From: an uncultured Collinsella sp.
GTDB lineage: Bacteria; Actinomycetota; Coriobacteriia; Coriobacteriales; Coriobacteriaceae
Assembly: GCA_900551815.1 (NCBI GenBank)
Contig: URXE01000041.1
Location: 1-22,309 of the forward strand
DNA length: 22,309 nucleotides
Direction: 5' to 3'
Shown here: positions 15,986 through 22,309 of the stretch, piece after piece
How the letters are laid out: every line of letters starts with the position of its first letter
Position numbering within the stretch: position 1 is the first letter of the stretch
Notes under the pieces: model-generated
Databases searched by the model: none
The model's input: only the letters and a program-made list of their open reading frames with translations
Told to the model about the DNA's origin: nothing
Translations under genes and position numbers: made by a program

Positions 15986-16005
15986 AAGTTAGGTTTTTCT
16001 AACTT
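15986..16005. promoter_or_regulatory. Inverted repeat upstream of feoB, iron-box-like
   Basis: AAGTTAG-GTTTTT-CTAACTT is a 7-bp perfect inverted repeat with a 6-bp centre. Its TTAGG...CTAA form resembles DtxR-family iron or manganese boxes. It may allow iron control of feoB separately from feoA. Between it and feoB lies a hairpin, GCCTGCGC/GCGCAGGC (16035-16060), with GGAGGAAGCA in the loop. Confidence 0.5.
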
Positions 16006-16080
16006 AATGCAGCATCTTTGAAGCACATTATCCAGCCTGCGCGGAGGAAGCAGCGCAGGCACACAAGGAAGAAGGATTGA

Positions 16081-18408
16081 ATGGCGGATTCTCAGATCCA
16101 TGTCGCGCTGGCGGGTAACCCCAACTGCGGCAAGACCACGCTTTTCAACCTGATCACCGGCGCCAACGGCTACGTTGGCAACTGGCCCGGCGTCACGGTT
16201 GAGAAAAAGGAAGCCAAGCTCCTAAGCGACAAGAACGTTACCATCACGGACCTCCCTGGCATCTACTCGCTTTCCCCCTACAGCCCCGAGGAGCAATGCT
16301 CGCGCGATTACCTCATGAGCGGCGAGCCCGATGTTGTCGTCCAAGTTGTCGATGCCACCAACCTCGAGCGTAACCTGTACCTGGCGCTTCAGGTTATCGA
16401 GACCGGCCTGCCCGTGGTTGTTGCCCTCAACATGGCCGACTTGGTCGAGAAGAACGGCGACAAGATCGACACGGACAAGCTCTCCAAGAAGCTCGGCTGC
16501 CCGGTCATGATGATCTCGGCTCTTAAGAACAAGGGTATCAAGGAGCTGTTCGAGCAGGTCAAGAAGTCTGATGCTTCCAAGGGCCAGGTGCCGGAGCACA
16601 AGTTCGATTCCTCCATCGAGGACGTTCTTGACCACATCGAAAACAATCTGCCTGCGAGCGTTCCCGCTAACAAGCGCCGCTATTACGCCGTCAAGCTGTT
16701 CGAGCGTGATGCGGACGCCTGCAAGCTCATCAACCTCACCAAGGAGAAGGCCGCTCGCGTCGAAGAGCTGGTCGCTCAGTGCGAGCAGGACTGCGACGAT
16801 GACGCCGAGTCCATCATCACCGGTGAGCGCTACGGCGTGATCGCACACATCATCGACGAGTGCCTCACCAAGGCCCCGGCCAAGATGAGCACCTCCGAGA
16901 AGATTGACCGTGTGGTTACCAACCGTATCCTGGGCCTGCCGATCTTTGTGGTCATCATGTTCTGCGTGTACTACATCGCCGTTTCCACCCTGGGCGGAAC
17001 GGTGACCGACTTCACCAACGATCAGCTCTTTGGCACCGACGGTTGGTATGTGCTCGGTCAGGGCCGCGATGCTTACGATGAGGCTGTCGAGGCCGCGGGT
17101 GACGACGCCGACTCGGTCGACCCGGCACAGTACGGCCCCTATGTCCCGGGTATCACCACCATGGTGCACGACGCCCTCGTGGCGGGTGGCACCGAGGACG
17201 GTGGCCTGGTCGATTCGCTCGTCTGTGACGGTATCGTCGGTGGTTTGGGTGCCATCTTCGGCTTTGTGCCGCAGATGTTCCTGCTGTTCGTCATGCTGTC
17301 CTTCCTGGAGGACTGCGGCTATATGGCCCGCGTCGCCTTCATCATGGACCGCGTGTTCCGCCGCTTTGGCCTGTCCGGTAAGTCATTCATCCCCATGCTC
17401 GTGTCCTCGGGCTGCGGCGTCCCCGGCGTCATGGCTACCAAGACCATCGAGAACGAGAAGGACCGCCGCATGACGGTCATGACCACCACGTTCATTCCCT
17501 GTGGCGCCAAGCTGCCGATTATCGCCCTGCTCATGGGTTCTATCATCGGCGATTCTTCCACCACCGCCGCGTGGATCAGCCCGCTCTTCTACTTCCTGGG
17601 CGTCTTTGCCGTCATCGCCTCGGGCCTCATGCTCAAGAAGACCAAGCTCTTTGCCGGTCGCCCGACGCCGTTCGTTATGGAGCTTCCTGCCTACCACTTC
17701 CCGGCGATCCGCTCTTGGGCGCTGCACGTGTGGGAGCGCTGCTGGGCCTTTATCAAGAAGGCCGGCACGGTCATCTTCGCGTCCACCGTCGTGGTTTGGT
17801 TCCTCTCCAACTTTGGTAGCTATAACGGCTCCTTTGGCTTCCTGCCTGCAATGGAGGGCATCCCCGAGGAGTTCATGGACTACTCTGTGCTCGCCATGCT
17901 GGGCAACCTGGTCGCTTGGATCTTCGCCCCGCTTGGCTTTAGCACCTGGCAGGCCACCGCGCTGACTGTCTCTGGCCTCGTCGCCAAGGAGAACGTCGTC
18001 GCCACCGCCGGCTCGCTGCTGTCCGTCGCCGACGCGGGCGAGACCGACCCGAGCCTGTGGACCGCGTTTGCCGGCATGTTCCCCACCATGGGCGCTTGCG
18101 TTGCCTTCGGCGCCTTCAACCTGCTGTGCGCTCCGTGCTTTGCCGCCATTGGCACCATCCGCAACCAGATGGATTCCGGCAAGTGGACTGCGATCGCCAT
18201 CGGTTACGAGTGCGCCTTCGCTTGGGTGATCGGCCTGTTCATCAACCAGTTCTACAACTTGCTTGTTCTTGGACAGTTTGGTATCTGGACGATTGTGGCC
18301 ATCGTGCTGCTGGTTGCGATGCTCTTCCAGATCTTCCGTCCCATGCCCAAGCATGCATGGACCGACGAGGACGAGACCAACACTGCTTCCGCCGCAGTTT
18401 CCGCTTAA
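16081..18408 (+). CDS. feoB: Ferrous iron transporter FeoB
   Basis: FeoB is the inner-membrane Fe2+ permease with a GTPase domain. The 775-aa protein has a complete G domain: G1 GNPNCGKT (12-19), G3 DLPG (57-60), G4 NMAD (117-120) and G5 SALK (146-149). A helical linker follows to about 275. The membrane part carries the two conserved Gate motifs, with cysteines in GCGVPGVMATKT (444-455) and PCGAKLPI (473-480), and a final Trp/Phe-rich membrane region. The loop after the first membrane helix, about 318-365, is long and acidic (GRDAYDEAVEAAGDDADSVD), longer than in typical FeoB. The ATG at 16081 follows AAGGAAGAAGGA. It is last in the feo operon, ending at a terminator. Confidence 0.97.
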   Translation: MADSQIHVALAGNPNCGKTTLFNLITGANGYVGNWPGVTVEKKEAKLLSDKNVTITDLPGIYSLSPYSPEEQCSRDYLMSGEPDVVVQVVDATNLERNLYLALQVIETGLPVVVALNMADLVEKNGDKIDTDKLSKKLGCPVMMISALKNKGIKELFEQVKKSDASKGQVPEHKFDSSIEDVLDHIENNLPASVPANKRRYYAVKLFERDADACKLINLTKEKAARVEELVAQCEQDCDDDAESIITGERYGVIAHIIDECLTKAPAKMSTSEKIDRVVTNRILGLPIFVVIMFCVYYIAVSTLGGTVTDFTNDQLFGTDGWYVLGQGRDAYDEAVEAAGDDADSVDPAQYGPYVPGITTMVHDALVAGGTEDGGLVDSLVCDGIVGGLGAIFGFVPQMFLLFVMLSFLEDCGYMARVAFIMDRVFRRFGLSGKSFIPMLVSSGCGVPGVMATKTIENEKDRRMTVMTTTFIPCGAKLPIIALLMGSIIGDSSTTAAWISPLFYFLGVFAVIASGLMLKKTKLFAGRPTPFVMELPAYHFPAIRSWALHVWERCWAFIKKAGTVIFASTVVVWFLSNFGSYNGSFGFLPAMEGIPEEFMDYSVLAMLGNLVAWIFAPLGFSTWQATALTVSGLVAKENVVATAGSLLSVADAGETDPSLWTAFAGMFPTMGACVAFGAFNLLCAPCFAAIGTIRNQMDSGKWTAIAIGYECAFAWVIGLFINQFYNLLVLGQFGIWTIVAIVLLVAMLFQIFRPMPKHAWTDEDETNTASAAVSA

Positions 18409-18437
18409 GTCCGAATAAGGATTAACCCCTTTTCACG

Positions 18438-18474
18438 AGCCCGGGTGTCCCAGCGACACTCGGGCTTTTGTTTT
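18438..18474 (+). terminator. Intrinsic terminator after feoB
   Basis: A 12-bp stem (18438-18449 with 18455-18466, one G-T pair) and loop CCAGC is followed by TTTTGTTTT. Confidence 0.9.
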
Positions 18475-18499
18475 AACCGCTAGGCAATTTCGTTATAAT
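18471..18499 (+). promoter_or_regulatory. Promoter of the exopolysaccharide operon
   Basis: A perfect -10 box TATAAT (18494-18499) has a weak -35 TTTTAA (18471-18476) 17 bp upstream, within the T-tract of the feoB terminator. The start codon of the glycosyltransferase lies about 40-46 nt downstream. Confidence 0.6.
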
Positions 18500-18544
18500 C
18501 GACGTCCGCAAATCGATTCATTATGTTGGAGAATCCATTTGATC

Positions 18545-19612
18545 ATGGCAGATATCGACAATAGGATAGCTTTGGTGATTCCCGCGTATGAGCCGAGTGG
18601 TCGGCTGGCCGCACTACTTGAGGAGCTCGTGCTCGGATGGCCGGGACCGATCGTTGTGGTGGATGACGGGAGCAGCGCGTCCTGTTCTGTGGTGTTTGAC
18701 CGCGCCCGCGCGCTTGGTGCTACGGTTCTTGTCCACGGGCTCAACCGCGGCAAAGGTGCGGCTCTCAAGACTGCCTTTTCTTATCTCTTGGAACAGGTCC
18801 CGACTGTTGCGGGGGCCGTCACGGCAGATGCCGATGGTCAGCATTTGCCTGCCGATATCCGCGCCGTTGCGCGCGAACTCGGTCTGCACCAGGACTCGTT
18901 GGTGCTTGGCTGTCGCCGATTTGACGGTAATGGCGTTCCTGCGCGCAGTAAGCTCGGTAACAATTTTATGCTTGGGGCCATGCGCGTGCTCTGCGGTGTC
19001 GATGTGAGTGATACGCAGACGGGCTTACGTGGCCTTCCGGCGTCGCTTATGCGCCGTATGCTCGCTGTGGTGCGAGACGGATATGAGTTCGAGACAGAGA
19101 TGCTTGTGCTGGCGCGGCGTGCGGGTGGCATCTTCGAGGTTCCCATTACCACGGTCTACGAGGGTGACAACGAGGCATCACATTTCCGTCCCGTTGTTGA
19201 TTCGCTTCGCGTGCTCGGTGTCTTATTCTCTGCGTTTGCGCGCTACACGCTCTCTTCGCTCTGCACATCGTTGTTGGATTGGGCACTGTTCTCTGCGCTC
19301 GTACTCCTATGGTCGCATGGTGTCGCGACCAGCGCAGCCATCGTGTGGGCAACCGTCGTTGCGCGGGTCGTCTCGGCATTTGTCAACTATATGCTGAATC
19401 GAAATATCGTCTTCAAAGCGGATAATTCCAGCTGTTCTCGGAGCCTTTGCCGCTATATTGCCCTGTGCGCAGCTTGTATGTTGGCGAGCACAGCTCTCGT
19501 CCTCTTGATTTCCGTTGCACTGCCCATACCGGTCTTCATCATCAAACCGTTTGTTGATACGGCATTGTTCTTTGCTAACTACCGTATCCAGCAGTCATGG
19601 GTCTTTGAATAG
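18545..19612 (+). CDS. GT2 glycosyltransferase fused to a GtrA-like membrane domain
   Basis: About 355 aa. The N-terminal GT-A domain (1-215) is of the dolichyl/polyprenyl-phosphate sugar synthase type: IALVIPAYEPSGRL, DDGS (40-43), GLNRGKGAALKTAF, DADGQH (95-100, nucleotide-sugar and metal binding), then DTQTGLRGL. The C-terminal part (about 231-355) has four membrane helices with GtrA-family signatures, NYMLNRNIVF and NYRIQQSWVF. Such fusions load a sugar on undecaprenyl phosphate and probably help flip it. The start could also be the TTG at 18539, which is better spaced from GGAGA (18528-18532); I prefer the ATG but am unsure. The next gene begins 12 nt after its stop. Codon use is less GC-biased than in aspS or ebgA, which hints at a transferred region. 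Confidence 0.88.
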   Translation: MADIDNRIALVIPAYEPSGRLAALLEELVLGWPGPIVVVDDGSSASCSVVFDRARALGATVLVHGLNRGKGAALKTAFSYLLEQVPTVAGAVTADADGQHLPADIRAVARELGLHQDSLVLGCRRFDGNGVPARSKLGNNFMLGAMRVLCGVDVSDTQTGLRGLPASLMRRMLAVVRDGYEFETEMLVLARRAGGIFEVPITTVYEGDNEASHFRPVVDSLRVLGVLFSAFARYTLSSLCTSLLDWALFSALVLLWSHGVATSAAIVWATVVARVVSAFVNYMLNRNIVFKADNSSCSRSLCRYIALCAACMLASTALVLLISVALPIPVFIIKPFVDTALFFANYRIQQSWVFE

Positions 19613-19624
19613 GGGGATGATTCC

Positions 19625-21874
19625 GTGAACGTTCATGAGCTTAAGAAAGCCAAGAAAAGCGTGGTGGAAAAACAGGGGGCACGGAAGCGCGATGTGACGA
19701 CCTTTATCGTCACTGCAGTCCTTATGGTCATCTATCTGCTATGGCGTCTGCTGTTCACCCTGCCGTTTGATCAGGGGATTCCCCAGATGGTTTTTGCGGT
19801 CTTGCTGCTCATCGCTGAGACAGTAACCGCGTTTACGACCTTCGAACTTTACTACCGCAAGGTTAAGGCCGACAGCGGACATCTCGTTATGCCGAAAATC
19901 TTGCCCGAAGACTATCCCGACGTTGACGTGGTAATCGCTACGCACAACGAGCCGACTGACGTGTTGTTCAAGACGGCGAACGCCTGTACCTACATGGACT
20001 ATCCCGATCGTTCTCGGGTGCACGTCTATTTTGCTGACGATGGCTGCCGCAAAGAGGTCGCTTCCCTTGCGGCTGAACTTGGGATTGGTTATATCCCCTG
20101 CGAGGATAACAAGTATGCCAAATCGGGCAACCTCAACAACGCGTTAAGGCACACGACTTCACCGCTGATCGCGACGTTCGATGCCGACATGATTCCGCGT
20201 AGCAGCTTTCTCGTAGATACCGTGCCCTATTTCTTGCTGCCTCGCTATATTCAGGATGGCGCGACCGGCGCATGGCGTTATCGTTCCGAGGACGAACTCA
20301 ATGAGGACCTTAAAGTCGGTCTGATTCAGACGCCGCAAAGCTTCTATAATCTTGATCTTTTTCAGTTCAATCTGTACGCCGAGGACAAGATTCCTAATGA
20401 GCAAGATTTCTTCTCACGCGAGGTAAACCAGATGCGCAACTCGTCCAACGCCTGCGCATACACCGGTAGCAATGCCGTGATTTCGCGCGCCGGTATGGAG
20501 GAGATTGGCGGGTTTCCGTATCATACGATCACCGAAGATTTTGAGACGAGCTGTCGTCTGCAGATGGCGGGTTATATTACCTATGCCACTGATAAGGTCG
20601 AAGCTCACGGCCTCTCGACGACGGATGTGCGCTCGATGGTGCACCAACGCATCCGCTGGGCGCGCGGTGTGATTCAGAGCATCCAAAACACGGGTGTCAT
20701 CTTTTCCCGCAAGATTTCTTTTTCCGCGCGCATTACCTATCTGTGCAGTTTTCTGTACTGGTGGTCATTCTTCAACCGCATCATCTTCATTCTTGCGCCC
20801 ATTATGTTTGCCTTGTTTGACTTCCAAGTGGTTAACTGCACACTCTGGCAGTTACTAATTTTTTGGCTGCCGAGCTATTTCTTTTATAGCAGGTCTATGA
20901 AATTGCTTTCGAGCAATGTTCGCAGTCAGAAATGGAGTCAAATCATCGACACCACGCTGGCGCCATCACTTATTATTCCCGTATTTCTTGAGACGCTCGG
21001 TATCCGCGAGACCAAGTTCAAAGTTACGCGTAAAGACAAGACGACCAATCGCAGCGGTAGCCTGTGGAACATGCTCCCACACCTGTTGCTCGTGGTGCTC
21101 TCGGTTGCAGCTATTATCAGATTTACATGGGGAAAGTATGGCATGGCGCTCGTGTACAGTTCCGTGATCATCTATTGGTTGTGCTACAACTTGATTGCCC
21201 TTTTGTATGCTATTGCCTTTTCGGGTGGTCGGTCCATGCCGCGCAAGAGTACTCGCATCTCCGTAGACGAACCTGCGGTGCTGACGGCGCTGCCGGTTGA
21301 GGATGAGTGGTCGAAGCTAACCGAGGGCACCGGCGAAGCCGTGGCCGAAGGTGGCGTTTTCCCCGATTGCAGTTCGGACGAGACGGATGACGAAGGCCCT
21401 GTGGGTGTTTTCGCGGGGCGTGCCATCAACATGTCAGACGGTGGTGTACTCGTGCGCATCGATGATCCCTTTCCCGAGGAGCTGCGCAGCTTTGCGGTGC
21501 GCTTGGGAGATGGTCGCTATTGCACATGCGTTTCTGGTAGGCTTGTGCGCCTCTTTCAATCCAAATGTGGCGATGATGAGTCGTGGTACGCGGCGCTTCG
21601 AATCGAGCACCGCTCGCTCGAGGAGCGTCGCATCTATGATCAGCTGCTGTACGATCGCGAAACGGGCATCGCCGAGGAGCTTGATAGCTGGAACACCACC
21701 TATGACGATATCGTGCGCATTGTCCGCATGAGGATAAGGGCGCTTCTTTCGCGTTACCGCGTATGGAGATCCCGCCGCCGCTCCAGGCGTGATAGCGATC
21801 GATGCGGCGATTCACGGGATGCGGAGCGGACCAGTCACGATTCTGCTCATGTCGAAGGAGATGCTGCATGCTGA
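19625..21874 (+). CDS. BcsA-like processive glycosyltransferase with C-terminal PilZ domain
   Basis: This 749-aa membrane protein is built like bacterial cellulose synthase BcsA. Two N-terminal helices lead to a GT2 domain with DVVIATHNEP, DDG (138-140), DAD (186-188), TED (303-305) and QRIRW (341-345), the D,D,D,Q(R/Q)xRW set. More membrane helices run to about 535. The C-terminus holds a PilZ domain with RKSTR (540-544, the RxxxR motif) and NMSDGG (602-607, the D/NxSxxG motif), so cyclic di-GMP control is likely. An acidic insert of about 30 residues separates the two motifs. The tail (about 700-735) is very Arg-rich. The GTG start at 19625 follows AGGGGGAT. The product may be cellulose or another beta-glycan; BcsB and other partners are not visible before the contig ends. 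Confidence 0.88.
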   Translation: MNVHELKKAKKSVVEKQGARKRDVTTFIVTAVLMVIYLLWRLLFTLPFDQGIPQMVFAVLLLIAETVTAFTTFELYYRKVKADSGHLVMPKILPEDYPDVDVVIATHNEPTDVLFKTANACTYMDYPDRSRVHVYFADDGCRKEVASLAAELGIGYIPCEDNKYAKSGNLNNALRHTTSPLIATFDADMIPRSSFLVDTVPYFLLPRYIQDGATGAWRYRSEDELNEDLKVGLIQTPQSFYNLDLFQFNLYAEDKIPNEQDFFSREVNQMRNSSNACAYTGSNAVISRAGMEEIGGFPYHTITEDFETSCRLQMAGYITYATDKVEAHGLSTTDVRSMVHQRIRWARGVIQSIQNTGVIFSRKISFSARITYLCSFLYWWSFFNRIIFILAPIMFALFDFQVVNCTLWQLLIFWLPSYFFYSRSMKLLSSNVRSQKWSQIIDTTLAPSLIIPVFLETLGIRETKFKVTRKDKTTNRSGSLWNMLPHLLLVVLSVAAIIRFTWGKYGMALVYSSVIIYWLCYNLIALLYAIAFSGGRSMPRKSTRISVDEPAVLTALPVEDEWSKLTEGTGEAVAEGGVFPDCSSDETDDEGPVGVFAGRAINMSDGGVLVRIDDPFPEELRSFAVRLGDGRYCTCVSGRLVRLFQSKCGDDESWYAALRIEHRSLEERRIYDQLLYDRETGIAEELDSWNTTYDDIVRIVRMRIRALLSRYRVWRSRRRSRRDSDRCGDSRDAERTSHDSAHVEGDAAC

Positions 21875-22257
21875 TTATTGCTGCCTTCGGCCGTGCGGCG
21901 CTGTTCCTGCTAGCGCTCTTCGGTCTGTGCTATTGGATCCATCGTTTGACCGAGACGGATGTGCATTTCGCTCCCGTGTGTGCCTTGTGTGTCATGGGGG
22001 TCGTCACGTATGCCGGTGGAATCGTGGGCGCGCTTGCCCCTGCCACCTGGGGGGTGGTTGTGGTGGGCGCCATCGCCGGTGCAGCGGCAATGCCCTGTCT
22101 CCATGGTCGTGGTCTTGCTAGATTGCCCTTTGGTCTCCCTGACGCGTGTTTTCTCCTAGGTATGTTGATCTTTCTGTGGCCCCTGCTGTCGGCGCGTCTC
22201 GAGCATTACGATAACTTTACGCATTGGGCTATAGCGCTCAAGGTCATGCTGGAGACT
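21868..22257 (+). CDS. Polytopic membrane protein, truncated by contig end
   Basis: The first 130 codons of a multi-spanning membrane protein I cannot assign. The ATG at 21868 (MLIIAAFGRAALFLLAL) follows GAAGGAG and overlaps the end of the BcsA-like gene by 7 nt, so it is in the same operon. At least four hydrophobic helices are visible, followed by LEHYDNFTHWAIALKVML. That acidic/aromatic motif after the helices recalls large polymer-modifying or GT-C-like membrane proteins of surface polysaccharide clusters, though this is only a hint. The open frame appears to continue to 22293, but everything after residue 130 (CLLYTSPSPRD) is translated from sequencing adapter. The true C-terminus is missing. 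Confidence 0.75.
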
Positions 22258-22309
22258 TGTCTCTTATACACATCTCCGAGCCCACGAGACTAAGGCGAAT
22301 CTCGTATGC
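22258..22309 (+). other. Illumina Nextera adapter (not genomic)
   Basis: From 22258 the sequence is the Nextera transposase end (TGTCTCTTATACACATCT, 22258-22275, 18 of the 19 mosaic-end bases), then CCGAGCCCACGAGAC (22276-22290), an 8-base i7 index TAAGGCGA (22291-22298, the N701 index) and the start of the P7 adapter, ATCTCGTATGC. This is untrimmed library adapter left on the contig end and should be removed. Confidence 0.98.

Overview
The window looks like a whole contig, or the end of one, from a Gram-positive gut actinobacterium of the class Coriobacteriia, most likely Collinsella or a close relative. This rests on high-GC codon use, a nickel lactate-racemase cluster, an ebgA/ebgC pair, a feoA-feoA-feoB operon and strong Shine-Dalgarno sites. 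The genus call comes from general familiarity and was not checked by a search.

Layout. (1) 1-5083 is a split lactate racemase (lar) locus. On the + strand are larA (nickel-pincer lactate racemase) and a MIP-family channel likely to move lactic acid. Converging on them from the - strand is larB-larC-tetR, which makes the LarA cofactor and carries a possible regulator. A large palindrome with a bidirectional terminator lies where the two sets meet. No larE is present, and LarC lacks the usual C-terminal LarC2 half. (2) 5084-7822 holds housekeeping genes: serB on - and aspS on +. (3) 7823-8068 is an intergenic array of palindromes on an exact 62-bp period, the most unusual structure here. (4) 8069-12929 is a beta-galactosidase locus: a LacI-type repressor divergent from ebgA-ebgC, with three identical CAACCGGTTG operators in front of ebgA. 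(5) 13083-15315 holds an APC amino-acid permease, a 220-bp AT-rich element with long terminal inverted repeats, and a lone HPr-family protein with Asp at position 46. (6) 15316-18474 is feoA-feoA-feoB, a ferrous iron uptake operon with inverted repeats before the first feoA and before feoB. (7) 18475-22257 is an exopolysaccharide operon: a GT2-GtrA fusion, a BcsA-like synthase with a C-terminal PilZ domain, and a membrane protein cut by the contig end.

The last 52 bases (22258-22309) are not genomic. They are an Illumina Nextera transposase adapter with an i7 index, so the end of the last open reading frame is an artefact.

How the genes work together. LarB starts NAD-derived cofactor synthesis, LarC inserts nickel, LarA interconverts D- and L-lactate, and the MIP channel probably exchanges lactic acid. 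EbgA/EbgC release hexoses from beta-galactosides under the LacI-type repressor. FeoA/FeoB import Fe2+. The last operon probably builds a beta-glycan controlled by cyclic di-GMP.
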